The notes: a model not told the origin generated them from the sequence alone. 64,000 nt of DNA from Singulisphaera sp. (GCA_027451445.1 DAIDJG010000355.1:1-64000), one strand, 5' to 3'; shown: positions 34,667 to 43,659, counted from the stretch's first letter. Translations and numbers: made by a program.

Positions 34667-34712
34667 CGCGATACCCCCCACCCCGGCCCTCCCCCACAAG
34701 GGGGGAGGGAGT
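34609..34712. repeat. GC-rich palindromic repeat inserted at a gene end
   Basis: The left arm 34609-34649 (ACTCCCTCCCCCCTTTGTGG then GGGAGGGTTGGGGTGGGGGG) and the right arm 34674-34712 are near-complementary; 24 bases separate them. Each arm also folds on itself (CTCCCTCCCCC with GGGGGAGGG). A weaker relative is seen at 11577-11625. Confidence 0.82.
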
Positions 34713-34859
34713 ATTTATGTTCCTGCGTTCGTGACGTTTACGACTATTTGAACGGTATTGCGGCTAAACCCCTTTTTCAATTCCCTTGGTTGTGATCCAT
34801 TCGCGTCTGCCGCGCACTCGAGTTCCCAACTCGTTGCTCGACTGGCTCGTGTCCGACGC

Positions 34860-35159
34860 TCACTCGCCGATCCGCGACGTCAGTGAATCGGTCTTGCCCC
34901 AGTGCAGCCGCTCGTGGTGCCGGCGTTCGTGATGGTAGGCCAGCCCCACATAGACGGTCGCGATCCCAATCACGACCATGATCAGCAAGACAACCAGGCT
35001 GAGCATCATCGGCGTGTCCAGGGAGCCGAACCGAACGTAGATGATGTGATTGGGGTCTTGCATCCCCAGCCCTTGATAGCGAATCCCCAGTCCGACGCAC
35101 GCGAGACCCAGTCCCATCAGGGCTCCCGCGGTAACGATCGAGGCACACAGCGCTCGCAT
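34860..35159 (-). CDS. Small two-helix membrane protein, hypothetical
   Basis: A 99-residue protein with two hydrophobic segments (about 4-22 and 48-70), joined by a loop with NHIIYVRFGSLDTP, and a His/Arg-rich tail (YHHERRHHERLHWG). The ATG at 35159 has AAGGAC at a good distance; an upstream in-frame ATG at 35192 is less likely. No family recognised. A smaller membrane-protein gene precedes it by 57 bases on the same strand, so the two may form a transcript. Confidence 0.65.
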   Translation of the reverse strand: MRALCASIVTAGALMGLGLACVGLGIRYQGLGMQDPNHIIYVRFGSLDTPMMLSLVVLLIMVVIGIATVYVGLAYHHERRHHERLHWGKTDSLTSRIGE

Positions 35160-35216
35160 GGTGAGTCCTTTTCGAAAAATCAAAGTGCTCACTGAAATGA
35201 CGACCCGTTCCGACGT

Positions 35217-35378
35217 TTACATGTTGCACGAGCGCAAGAGGCCGCCGAACACGAGCAAGATGCCCGCGATGATGAAGAAGATGCTGCTGCATCCGCAGCC
35301 CGGGTAGGCGCCGTAGGGCCCCCGAGGCGCATACATACCACCGCCGAAGAGGCCGCCGGGTGCTGGTCCGAAACTCAT
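35217..35378 (-). CDS. 53-residue Gly-rich membrane microprotein
   Basis: A very short gene. The ATG at 35378 has a GGAG 7 bases upstream; 53 codons end in TAA at 35217. Residues 1-27 are rich in Gly, Pro and Tyr (MSFGPAPGGLFGGGMYAP), then CGCSSIF with two Cys, then one hydrophobic helix (about 33-47, IFFIIAGILLVFGG) and a short tail. It lies 57 bases upstream of the two-helix protein in the same direction. Unrecognised; support comes from the ribosome-binding site and the coherent helix. Confidence 0.55.
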   Translation of the reverse strand: MSFGPAPGGLFGGGMYAPRGPYGAYPGCGCSSIFFIIAGILLVFGGLLRSCNM

Positions 35379-35465
35379 ACGATTCTCCATCGGCTCATAC
35401 GGAGCAGGGGGAACGGGAAATCACGCACTTACGCGTTTTGGAGCGAATCGCATGCCGCAACGCAT

Positions 35466-35495
35466 TTGACTTCGCGTGGTCACGGCCCGTACACT
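35466..35495 (+). promoter_or_regulatory. Candidate promoter of zwf-opcA
   Basis: TTGACT, 18 bases, TACACT, ending 64 bases before the zwf ATG. It matches the bacterial housekeeping promoter pattern reasonably well; there is no direct evidence. Confidence 0.45.
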
Positions 35496-35559
35496 CTCGG
35501 TGAAATGAGTCCCAGCCCGCGCCGGGAGGTGTGGGCAACACGGTTCGGGAGTTGCAGGC

Positions 35560-37110
35560 ATGGCGGAATCGTTGGGCACGGTCGAGGTCAACCCGTTGCG
35601 CGAGGCGTTGCCGAGAACGCGGGTTCCCGACCCCTGTGCCGTCGTGCTGTTCGGCGGCACGGGCGACTTGACGCATCGCAAGCTCGTCCCCGCGCTCTAT
35701 CACCTCGCCCGCGGGGGGAACCTCCCCTCCGAATTCGCCATCGTGGGAATCGGCCGCCGCGATTGGAGCGACGAGCAATACCGCGACGAGGTGAAGAAGA
35801 GTCTCTCACAGGGCGCCGATCCCGACTTCGACGCCTTCTGGGGGCAGTTCGCCAGCCATCTCTGTTTTTCCGCGGGCGCGTTCGACGATGCCGAAACGTA
35901 CACGAAGCTCAAGGAACGGCTCGCGCAACTCGACAAGTCGCACGGCACGCGCGGCAACCACCTCTTCTATTTGGCCGTCGCCCCGGAGTACTTCGCGACG
36001 ATCATCGATCAACTCGGCGCGGCCGGGCTGATTTACTCGCACCAGGAGAGTCCCTGGAGCCGTGTCGTCATCGAGAAACCGTTCGGCCACGACCTCGCGA
36101 GCGCACGCGTCCTTAATCGCGATGTCTCCAAGGTCCTCGACGAGAGCCAGGTTTATCGCATTGACCACTACCTCGGCAAAGAGACGGTCCAGAACATCCT
36201 GGCACTCCGGTTCGGCAACTCCATCTTCGAACCGATCTGGAATCGCCGCCATGTCGCCTCCGTGCAGATCACAGTCGCGGAAGAGGTCGGCATGGCCGGT
36301 GGTCGAGGCGCCTATTACGACACCGCGGGCGCAATCCGCGACATGGTCCAGAACCACATGATGCAGCTCCTCTGCCTCGTGGCGATGGAGCCGCCGGTGG
36401 ATCTCTCGGCCGACGCGGTCCGCAACGAGAAGCTGAAGGTGTTGCAGGCGCTCCCGACCTGGTCCGACGACGACGTCCATCGAAACGTGGTCCGCGCCCA
36501 GTACACCAAAGGCTCCATCCAAGGGAGCGAGGTACCGGGCTATCTCGAGGAAAAAGGGGTCAAACCGGACTCGCGGACGAGTCCGTACGTGGCCATGCGA
36601 CTGACCCTCAATACCTGGCGCTGGGCGGGCGTGCCGTTTTACCTGCGAACCGGTAAGCGGCTGCCGAAGCGAGCCACCGAGATCGCGATGCAGTTCCACA
36701 AACCGCCGACCGCGCTGTTCGAGCCCGAAGCCGACGGTGCCAGCGGCGCGAACCAGCTCATCCTGCGCATTCAGCCCAATGAAGGCGCAAGCCTCGCGTT
36801 TCAGGCGAAGATCCCGGGCTCGCGCCGACGGCTCCAGGAAGTGCGGATGGATTTTCGGTACGGCACCGCTTTCGCCGTACCGCCGCCCGAAGCGTACGAG
36901 CGACTCTTGCTCGACGTCATGCTCGGCGACCCGACGTTGTTCACGCGCACGGACGAGGTCGACAGCGCCTGGCGGTTCATCAACCAGATCCTCGACGCCT
37001 GGGAAAAGCCGGATGCACCGCCGCCGGTCACCTACGACGCCGGCTCGTGGGGCCCGGTTGCCGCCGATGCGCTGCTCGACGGTGACGGCGTCCGCTGGCG
37101 CCGGCTTTGA
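35560..37110 (+). CDS. zwf: Glucose-6-phosphate 1-dehydrogenase
   Basis: A 516-residue enzyme oxidising glucose 6-phosphate to 6-phosphogluconolactone with NAD(P)+, the first step of the oxidative pentose phosphate path. The dinucleotide motif is GGTGDL (32-37; commonly G-A-S-G-D-L), EKPFG is at 172-176, and the substrate-binding, catalytic block RIDHYLGKE (200-208) has the base H203 and K207. The length is usual for the family. It is followed after 52 bases by opcA, its known partner in actinobacteria and cyanobacteria, so the two form an operon, probably from the promoter at 35466. Confidence 0.97.
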   Translation: MAESLGTVEVNPLREALPRTRVPDPCAVVLFGGTGDLTHRKLVPALYHLARGGNLPSEFAIVGIGRRDWSDEQYRDEVKKSLSQGADPDFDAFWGQFASHLCFSAGAFDDAETYTKLKERLAQLDKSHGTRGNHLFYLAVAPEYFATIIDQLGAAGLIYSHQESPWSRVVIEKPFGHDLASARVLNRDVSKVLDESQVYRIDHYLGKETVQNILALRFGNSIFEPIWNRRHVASVQITVAEEVGMAGGRGAYYDTAGAIRDMVQNHMMQLLCLVAMEPPVDLSADAVRNEKLKVLQALPTWSDDDVHRNVVRAQYTKGSIQGSEVPGYLEEKGVKPDSRTSPYVAMRLTLNTWRWAGVPFYLRTGKRLPKRATEIAMQFHKPPTALFEPEADGASGANQLILRIQPNEGASLAFQAKIPGSRRRLQEVRMDFRYGTAFAVPPPEAYERLLLDVMLGDPTLFTRTDEVDSAWRFINQILDAWEKPDAPPPVTYDAGSWGPVAADALLDGDGVRWRRL

Positions 37111-37162
37111 TTCTTGCTGCGGCGTTCTGGCCCTTTGCGTTCACCTCGGGAAACCGTCCGCC

Positions 37163-38305
37163 ATGCCTGAAGCCACATCGGATGCGTTTTTGAGCGGTCA
37201 CGGCGTACCCGTCGCGCCTCGGGACATTGAGACGGAGCTGATCCGGCTCTGGGGCCCGGCCGCCGAACGCGTCGGAGCGCCGGACCAGGACAACCCGACC
37301 GTCACGCGCGTCGTCCTGGCCAACCTCGTCGTCGCGACGCGTCAGGCGAACGTTGGACGACTCGAAAGCGTGCTCGAGGATGTGACCTCGCGCTTCCCCT
37401 GCCGCGCGATTGTGCTGACGCGATCGGATGAGCCCGGCCGAGAGGTCCGAGCCGAAATCTCCGCGCTCTGCCACCTCCCTGCGCCCGGCCTGCCTCAGGT
37501 TTGTAGCGAGCGTATCGACCTCCACGCCGGTCCAGTGGCTTCCGACCTTCTCCCGGGAGCCGTTCGCCCCCTCCTGGAGGCGGATCTGCCGTTCGTCTTG
37601 TGGTGGACGGACGATCCCCGGTCGGACGATTCCTTGTTTCGCGACCTCGCCGATGAATGCTCCCGGCTGATCCTCGACCTGCCGGACCCCAACGCCGACC
37701 CCGCCGCTTTGCGCCTTGGCCTCGACGCGAGCGTCACCCCACATGGACGCGACACCGCCTGGTTCGGCCTGACGCGCTGGCGTGAGCTGATCGCCCAGTT
37801 TTTCGACCCGCCGTGCCATCTCGACACGCTCAGTCGTCTCGCGTCCGTCACGATCCGCGCCGTATCGCCGAGCCAGGGACGCCCGCCTCGCCTCTCCGTC
37901 TGGCTCGCGGGTTGGCTCGCCGGTCAACTCGGCTGGGAGCCCCAGGGCGAGCCTGAACGTGCACCGGGCCGGCTAACCGCGTCCCTTCAAGGACCCTCTG
38001 GCCCCATCTCCATCACGCTCCTCACCGAAGTTGACTCTGCACTCGAATCACCGCGCATTCTCGAAACGACCCTGACAACGCGCACGGGGGATGGTCCCGA
38101 AACGTTTCGGCTCACGCGAGCCTCAGCGCAAGCGTCCGAGGTTCATATCCACATCGACTCGCCCAGCTATTGCACGTTGCCGAGGATGGTACTCGCACCT
38201 GACCTCGATGCCGCGCACCGCGTGGCCGCCGCGCTCGAATCGTCGCGGATTGATCCTCCCTTCCAACGCGCTCTCCCTATCGCCTTCTGGCTCCTGGGAG
38301 CCTGA
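37163..38305 (+). CDS. opcA: Glucose-6-phosphate dehydrogenase assembly protein OpcA
   Basis: A 380-residue OpcA-family protein, an allosteric effector or assembly factor of glucose-6-phosphate dehydrogenase. The N-terminal part (about 30-170) includes NLVVATRQANVGRLESVLED and SRFPCRAIVLTR; DLPFVLWWTDDPRSDDSLF is the characteristic tryptophan-rich block; the C-terminal domain begins near 230. The ATG at 37163 lies 52 bases after the zwf stop; the open frame extends over zwf but that is out of frame with it and is not coding. Its 3' end converges on the phosphoesterase gene, 18 bases away. Confidence 0.93.
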   Translation: MPEATSDAFLSGHGVPVAPRDIETELIRLWGPAAERVGAPDQDNPTVTRVVLANLVVATRQANVGRLESVLEDVTSRFPCRAIVLTRSDEPGREVRAEISALCHLPAPGLPQVCSERIDLHAGPVASDLLPGAVRPLLEADLPFVLWWTDDPRSDDSLFRDLADECSRLILDLPDPNADPAALRLGLDASVTPHGRDTAWFGLTRWRELIAQFFDPPCHLDTLSRLASVTIRAVSPSQGRPPRLSVWLAGWLAGQLGWEPQGEPERAPGRLTASLQGPSGPISITLLTEVDSALESPRILETTLTTRTGDGPETFRLTRASAQASEVHIHIDSPSYCTLPRMVLAPDLDAAHRVAAALESSRIDPPFQRALPIAFWLLGA

Positions 38306-38323
38306 CGCAACAACCAACCTTGC

Positions 38324-38968
38324 TCACAAATGCTCGAGCCGTGCCTGGAGACCTGCCGCATTGGTCTCCAGGAGTACAACCGACCCCGCCGGCGTTGCCC
38401 CCACGTTGAGGACACGTCGGCCATCCTTGAGCGTGTGCTCCTGCGCAACGTGAAGATGCCCGCAGAGATGCACCCTGGGCCCGATCGATTGAAACGCCTT
38501 CAGAAAACACCGCTGGCCGCCATGGTTTCCCTTCTCCGTGCGGTCGGCCATCCCCACGGGGCAGCCGTGGGTCAAAAAAATGTCGACGGGTCCATGCTCA
38601 GCGATCGCACTGGCAAACCTGGCCACATCCTCGTCGGTCACGTAGTACGGCTGCCGATGCGACTTCGCCCAGATGCCACCGATCGCAGCAACCTTGATGT
38701 CGCCCAGTGCGCGGACCTCGCCCTGCTCGAGAAGGACGGGCGTTCCGTCCTGATTGCGGAGCGCCTTCAGTAGCTCCATCGCATCGTGGTTGCCGAACGT
38801 CGAGAGCGTGGTGATCTGCGCCGGGAATTGAGCCAGTTCGTCGCCGGTCACCTCATGGGCATCGCCCCAGTCACCACAGCACAGCAGGGCGTCAGGCGTG
38901 TATCGATCGAGCGCCGCACGCGCCGACGCAAGATCACCGTGCAGGTCGCTGATGGCAAGAATGCGCAT
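38324..38968 (-). CDS. Calcineurin-like metallophosphoesterase
   Basis: A 214-residue phosphoesterase with the full set of metal-binding motifs: D8-L-H10 in ISDLHGD, GDWGD (32-36), GNHD (59-62), FLTHGCP and CGHLH. Such enzymes cleave phosphomono- or diesters in the cytoplasm; the substrate is unknown. The ATG at 38968 begins exactly at the domain; the frame extends 17 codons upstream without reason. No signal peptide. It is a single gene between opcA (convergent) and a small divergent membrane-protein gene. Confidence 0.93.
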   Translation of the reverse strand: MRILAISDLHGDLASARAALDRYTPDALLCCGDWGDAHEVTGDELAQFPAQITTLSTFGNHDAMELLKALRNQDGTPVLLEQGEVRALGDIKVAAIGGIWAKSHRQPYYVTDEDVARFASAIAEHGPVDIFLTHGCPVGMADRTEKGNHGGQRCFLKAFQSIGPRVHLCGHLHVAQEHTLKDGRRVLNVGATPAGSVVLLETNAAGLQARLEHL

Positions 38969-39089
38969 CGGGGGTTCTTGGAGCCTCGTGAGTTTGCTCG
39001 CGAGTCGATGTGACGCCACGAGGACCTATGATACGCTTCGTGGGAGCGACCGCTACTCTCCACACGTCACTTATCGTCGCAGGCCTGCC

Positions 39090-39365
39090 ATGAAACTCCT
39101 CAAGCGTCCGCGCCTCACGATCTTTGCCGGAATGGTCGTCGTCGCGCTGTTCGCGCTGCTCTTCGCGTGGCTCGAGAATGTCCGAAGGGCGCGAATCGCG
39201 GCCGTCGAAACGCAATTGCAAGCTGCTCAGGATCGCGTCCAGTGGGCGAGTCGGATGCTTGCGAAAGGTTATGTTTCGAAGCAGGCGGTGACCAACGAAC
39301 GTGCGAAAAGAGATCAGGCACGAAGGGAGCTCGAACGCCTGGGCGCAGCGCCGGTCAATCCCTAG
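39090..39365 (+). CDS. Small membrane-anchored coiled-coil protein
   Basis: A 91-residue protein: basic start, one membrane helix (about 10-28), then a coiled-coil hairpin-like region (35-85) with LQAAQDRVQWASRML, KGYVSKQAVTNER and RRELERLGA. The KGYVSKQ turn flanked by two helices resembles the alpha-hairpin of HlyD-type adaptor proteins, but without their lipoyl and beta-barrel domains. The ATG at 39090 is chosen because the helix begins there. It has no recognised partner; a role as a minimal membrane scaffold is speculative. Confidence 0.68.
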   Translation: MKLLKRPRLTIFAGMVVVALFALLFAWLENVRRARIAAVETQLQAAQDRVQWASRMLAKGYVSKQAVTNERAKRDQARRELERLGAAPVNP

Positions 39366-40352
39366 AGCGATCTACGGTTCAGTGGCGCAAAACCCGTCGA
39401 CCGCCAGGGTCTAGCGAGACGCGCCGAGCGGGGCCAAGGAGCCGCCCGGGTGCGGAATGGGCGACTACTGTCATCAATGACGAAAAACTTGCCAACCCAG
39501 AATTGCAGAAGACCCAAGAAAACGCCGCGTCGACTCACAATCCTGGGTCGCAAGAACTAGCAAGTTATCCGGAGCATATAGATAGGGAGAACTGCAGGTC
39601 CCGTACGTCCGCCTTGTCGCTGGCGACGGGTCCCGACGACGTTTCGAATCGATGGCGGCTTATGAGACGGTCTCTTAACGGCAGGGCTCAGTCTTGCTTC
39701 GCAGGGGACGGTCCCCCATGCCAGGGGAAACAGCGCCGTTTCCTTCTCGCAATCGAGCCCGTTCGTCCGCAGCAGTCCGAAGGCTTTGGAGGCGTGGAGC
39801 ACGCTCCCGCTTGCGAATCACCATCCCGCTCCGACAAGCTCACTTCTCGTTTCGAATGGAAAGGCTTTCTGGCTATGGATTTGCGCAACGACGACTCGGT
39901 CGCGGCTCCAGCTCACAACGACAGTGCGCAGCGCGCGTGCCATTCGGTAATTCGGAACCCCAAGGCTGACAAGGGGTTCCGAATTACCGAATGGGCTTTT
40001 TGGCCGGCGATTCGGAACGTCAAGAAAAACAAGGAGTTATGACGAAGCGCGACGTAGTCGATGCAGAATAGCCGGTGGACCTCCGAGGAAAGGACACCCG
40101 AAGTGAGCGGCGGATATGGGCGATCTAACGGACTTCTGAGGGTACGGTCCAGCCGGAAGCTGGGCTGATGGACTCCAGTTTCAAGATCGGAATCCGAAGG
40201 CTGGGGAACATGGTCGCTTACAATCCCGGTCCAAGAACCTTTACTGGGCTCGAAGAACCAGCTTCCCTTTTGGTGAGCGGCTCCCGACAATCGACTCAAA
40301 CCCGCAAAGTCGTTCTTCGCACTACCCCATTCCGAACCCAGTTCCAACAGGC
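39366..40352. other. Gene-free interval of nearly 1 kb
   Basis: Long open frames exist, but none has codon use, domains or a ribosome-binding site that convinces me. The base composition is lower in GC than in the neighbouring genes. The only structured element is the palindrome at 39941-39993. I found no tRNA or other known RNA in it. Confidence 0.55.
39941..39993. repeat. Perfect 21-base-arm palindrome
   Basis: CATTCGGTAATTCGGAACCCC (39941-39961) and its exact complement (39973-39993) flank an 11-base loop (AAGGCTGACAA). On the plus strand GGCTTTTTGG follows, so it could terminate a plus-strand transcript; a partial GATTCGGAACG copy comes soon after. No gene lies close upstream, so its role is open. 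Confidence 0.7.
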
Positions 40353-40985
40353 ATGGCAACGTCATCGCGACGACGGTTCTCGCATTCCCGCCCGTCCCTT
40401 CCTTTCCGCTATATCAAGTTTTTCAAGCCTTTTGACGTTCTCACCCAGTTCACCGACGCCTCAGGCCGCTCCACGCTCAAGGACTATATTGCTGTGCCGA
40501 ACGTCTATCCCGTCGGGCGTCTGGATCGGGACAGCGAAGGGCTCTTACTGCTGACCAACGACGGCGAACTGGCCCATCGCTTGACGGACCCTCGCTTCGA
40601 GCATCCCAAGCGGTACCTGGTTCAAGTCGAACACCTGCCTGAGGAGCAGGCCCTCGCCCAACTACGTCGCGGCCTAGTGTTGAACGACGGTCCAACCCGC
40701 CCCGCCACCGTCGAGTTGTTGGACGATCCGCCCCAACTGCCCGAGCGCCCGGTCCCGATCCGCTTCCGGAAGTCGGTACCCACCGCGTGGCTCCGGCTCA
40801 CGATCCATGAGGGGCGAAACCGTCAGGTGCGCCGGATGACCGCAGCGGTTGGCCACCCCACGCTCCGATTGGTACGGGAGGCGATCGGCCCGATCGGGCT
40901 GGGTGCACTCGAACCAGGCGAGTGGAGTGACCTGACCCCTGACGAGCGATCAATCCTTCGGGACCTTCGCGACACCTCGCGTTAG
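40353..40985 (+). CDS. 23S rRNA pseudouridine synthase, RluE-like
   Basis: A 210-residue enzyme of the RsuA/RluB/RluE family that converts a uridine of rRNA to pseudouridine. The catalytic Asp is D58 in VGRLDRDSEGLLLL; FKPFDVLTQF opens the domain, and IHEGRNRQVRRM plus the GHPTLRLVR block close it. It lacks an N-terminal S4 domain, as RluE does. The N-terminal 15 residues are basic. It sits downstream of the gene-free interval and 133 bases before the helicase gene on the same strand. Confidence 0.92.
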   Translation: MATSSRRRFSHSRPSLPFRYIKFFKPFDVLTQFTDASGRSTLKDYIAVPNVYPVGRLDRDSEGLLLLTNDGELAHRLTDPRFEHPKRYLVQVEHLPEEQALAQLRRGLVLNDGPTRPATVELLDDPPQLPERPVPIRFRKSVPTAWLRLTIHEGRNRQVRRMTAAVGHPTLRLVREAIGPIGLGALEPGEWSDLTPDERSILRDLRDTSR

Positions 40986-41118
40986 GACCGCACTACAAAC
41001 GCTCCCCCGGTTGTGTGTAAACTGGAGTACACTGACCGGCGAACGCGTGTTCCGCGAAATGGGGAAATCCGCTACAAACCGACACGCGATGTCGCCTTGA
41101 ACCCGGGGCCAACCCCGC

Positions 41119-42537
41119 ATGACCCAATCCGCCGCGTCCTCAAACCCTGTGCCCCACGCCATCCGGCTCACTTTCGACCAGGGTACCTTGCTCGTCGAGG
41201 GGCTGCCCGAAGGCGAAGCGCCGCTGCTTCCCGGCTTGACCTACGACGCGCGCGCCGGCGTCTACCGCGCACCCGCCATTTACTATCGTCCCATCATCGA
41301 GCAACTTCGAAAGGACAAGACCCCTTACATCGACGCCGCCCGAGACTACGCGACCGAGACCCAGTGGTCGATCCGAATCGAAAAGCAGCCGTTTCCGCAC
41401 CAAGTCGAGGCGGTGAAGGCGTGGTGGCAGGGTGGAAAACTGGGACAAGGGGTCGTGGTCTTACCCACGGGGACAGGCAAAACCCACCTCGCCAACCTCG
41501 CGATTCAAGAAGCGAAGCGACCGACACTCATCGTCACCCCGACGATCGACCTGATGAACCAGTGGTTCGACGAGCTGAGCCTGTGCTTTGCCACCGAAGT
41601 CGGGCTGCTCGGAGGCGGCTACTACGAGATCAAGCCTCTGACCGTAACGACTTATGACTCCGCCTACCTGAACATGGAGCGGATCGGCAACAAGTTCGGC
41701 CTGGTCGTGTTCGATGAATGCCACCACCTTCCCGGCCCTACCTACGGGCTGGCCGCAACCTGCGCCATTGCGCCGTTTCGACTGGGGCTCACGGCGACGC
41801 CGGAACGTGCCGACCAGGCGCACACCCTGCTCGATCACCTCATCGGCAAGATTGTCTATCGCCGCGAGATTACGCAGCTTCGTGGTGAGTTCCTCGCCGA
41901 TTACCGGATCGAGTCGCTTTACGTCAACCTAACACCCGAACAGCGCCATCGTTACGAACGCGCCCGGGAGATTTACCGCGGGTTCCTTTCCGAATCCGGC
42001 ATCGATATGCGGCAGCCCAACGCATGGGGCCGGTTCCTGGTCATCGCCCATCGTTCGCAGGAAGGCCGCCAGGCCTATCTCGCGTATCGCGAGCAGCGCG
42101 AGCTGGCGCTCGCCGCGCCCGCGAAGATCGACCTCCTCGGCCGCCTGCTCGAACGTCACAACGGCGACCGCGTTCTGATCTTCACACACGACAACGCCAC
42201 GGTTTACACCATTGCGCGTGAATTTCTCGTGCCCGTGATCACGCATCAGACGAAGATCAAGGAACGCCGTGAGGTGTTGCTCAAATTCAACTCGGGCGAG
42301 TATCCCATCGTCGCAACGTCGCGCGTCTTGAACGAGGGTGTCAACGTGCCCGAAGCGAACGTCGCCGTTATCCTTTCCGGCTCGGGTTCCGTGCGCGAGC
42401 ACGTCCAGCGGCTTGGCCGCATCTTGCGCAAGTCGGGGGACAAGCAAGCGATTCTCTATGAAGTGGTCACGCGTGGAACCGTCGAGGAATTCACCTCGAA
42501 CCGGCGCCGGGAACACAGTGCGTTCGATGGTGAATGA
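41119..42537 (+). CDS. XPB/Ssl2-like superfamily 2 helicase
   Basis: A 472-residue DNA-dependent ATPase. After an N-terminal domain (about 1-90) come Walker A LPTGTGKTH (115-123, K121), the DECH motif in FDECHHLPG (about 197-205), motif III LGLTATPER, then the second RecA domain with motifs V (TSRVLNEGVNVP) and VI (VQRLGRILRKS). The arrangement fits compact archaeal/bacterial XPB-like helicases, which act in repair or transcription. No HNH nuclease is fused. A small gene follows 69 bases later in the same direction. Confidence 0.9.
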   Translation: MTQSAASSNPVPHAIRLTFDQGTLLVEGLPEGEAPLLPGLTYDARAGVYRAPAIYYRPIIEQLRKDKTPYIDAARDYATETQWSIRIEKQPFPHQVEAVKAWWQGGKLGQGVVVLPTGTGKTHLANLAIQEAKRPTLIVTPTIDLMNQWFDELSLCFATEVGLLGGGYYEIKPLTVTTYDSAYLNMERIGNKFGLVVFDECHHLPGPTYGLAATCAIAPFRLGLTATPERADQAHTLLDHLIGKIVYRREITQLRGEFLADYRIESLYVNLTPEQRHRYERAREIYRGFLSESGIDMRQPNAWGRFLVIAHRSQEGRQAYLAYREQRELALAAPAKIDLLGRLLERHNGDRVLIFTHDNATVYTIAREFLVPVITHQTKIKERREVLLKFNSGEYPIVATSRVLNEGVNVPEANVAVILSGSGSVREHVQRLGRILRKSGDKQAILYEVVTRGTVEEFTSNRRREHSAFDGE

Positions 42538-42606
42538 GAGCGTGTGCTAGAGTTGAGTGCGGACCTGAATTTCTGCCCCCCCCACAACCGGGAAGGATTT
42601 CCCGAT

Positions 42607-42798
42607 ATGACCCATTCCGAAGCACAGGACGGCTTCGATCGACTCCCGCCGGAGAATGACGCCCCCAAGGCGTCCGCCCTTCCCCCGGGACCCGACATCC
42701 CCTCTCGGCGCTACGATGCAACGTTGCGTCTCATCCGCTCGCGCCTCGCGGACGAACAAAGGGGAAAGCCGAAGCCGTGGTGGAAGCTCAATCGCTGA
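42607..42798 (+). CDS. Short hypothetical protein
   Basis: A 63-residue protein starting at an ATG with GGGAAGGA at about 9 bases. It is charged and Pro-rich, with no membrane helix (RRYDATLRLIRSRLADEQRGKPKPWWKLN towards the end). It lies 69 bases after the helicase and may be co-transcribed. The family is not recognised and no function can be proposed. Confidence 0.55.
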   Translation: MTHSEAQDGFDRLPPENDAPKASALPPGPDIPSRRYDATLRLIRSRLADEQRGKPKPWWKLNR

Positions 42799-42825
42799 GC
42801 AGGGTTCACCGAACAGACGGGTCCA

Positions 42826-43659
42826 TCAGCGGCGTCGCGTGGTATCGGGCACGTTCTCGGCGATCGTCGGCCGGCCATTCGATGCGCCCGGGCGGCGGTT
42901 CTGAACGACCGTCTCGCGAAACTGCTGGAGTGCTCGCGGGTCAGCCTCGATCGGCTTCAACGACACTTCGCAGGCCCAGTTCGGGTATGTCGCGACCAGC
43001 CGTCCCATGAGTGACACGAACCAGCCCGCCTCGCGGACCTGGTCCTCGAGCAGCTTCTCGATGATGGGCCGCACGGTTCGCGCGACCGCCTTCCAGCCCC
43101 GCGAGTCGATCTTCACGAACGCTTCGACGTCATGCTGGACCCACGGTTCGCCGTTCACCTCGCGATAATAACCAGTATGGACGATCAGCACGATCCGCCC
43201 TTCGAGCCGAGCGTTCCCGCGGGGCGTCGTGTACTCCAGGTTGCAGAGCAGCACGTGCAGCTTCGGCGATCGGTAAACGAACTCCCAGGTGGCCACCGCT
43301 CCTGCCCCGTCCGTGCCCTTGTAGAGGCCCGGGCCGACCTGATTGAGCCGAACTGGTGAGTCGCTCAGGTCCTTCCACAGTGCCAGCGTGAGCGCGGGCT
43401 CGTTTAAGAGCGTGAGATAGAGCTTCGAGTGGCACGGGAACGTATCCGGCTCACCTTTGCGATGGAAGGTGTGCTCGCGGATCACCTCCGCCACCCCCTC
43501 GCGATGTTGCGGCGCGATTTTATCGAGCGGAACGACCGAAGCAGGGTCGACCGTCTGAGACCCGGCGAGTGCGTAGGAACCCAGGAGCAACGTCGCGACA
43601 AAGGTCCCAGCCGCGACAATCCTGATGGCCAACGCCCGGCGCGTCGAGAGGATTCTCAT
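42826..43659 (-). CDS. Secreted protein of unknown function
   Basis: A 277-residue protein with a basic start and a hydrophobic segment (about 12-32), followed by a likely signal cleavage site near ALAGS. The mature part contains FHRKGEPDTFPCHSKLYL, GPGLYKGTDGAG and a C-terminal helical region with IEKLLEDQVREAGWFVSLM and NWACEVSLKPIEADP. No family is recognised; it is typical of the many planctomycete secreted proteins of unknown role. The ATG at 43659 is chosen, with AAGGAG about 12 bases upstream; an overlapping frame to 43740 is not supported. It converges with the short gene at 42607. Confidence 0.72.
   Translation of the reverse strand: MRILSTRRALAIRIVAAGTFVATLLLGSYALAGSQTVDPASVVPLDKIAPQHREGVAEVIREHTFHRKGEPDTFPCHSKLYLTLLNEPALTLALWKDLSDSPVRLNQVGPGLYKGTDGAGAVATWEFVYRSPKLHVLLCNLEYTTPRGNARLEGRIVLIVHTGYYREVNGEPWVQHDVEAFVKIDSRGWKAVARTVRPIIEKLLEDQVREAGWFVSLMGRLVATYPNWACEVSLKPIEADPRALQQFRETVVQNRRPGASNGRPTIAENVPDTTRRR

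Noticed and set aside
39167-40042. 291-residue plus-strand frame across the gene-free interval
   Set aside because: Begins inside another gene in a different frame, has stretches of unusual composition and no domain; it also runs through the palindrome.
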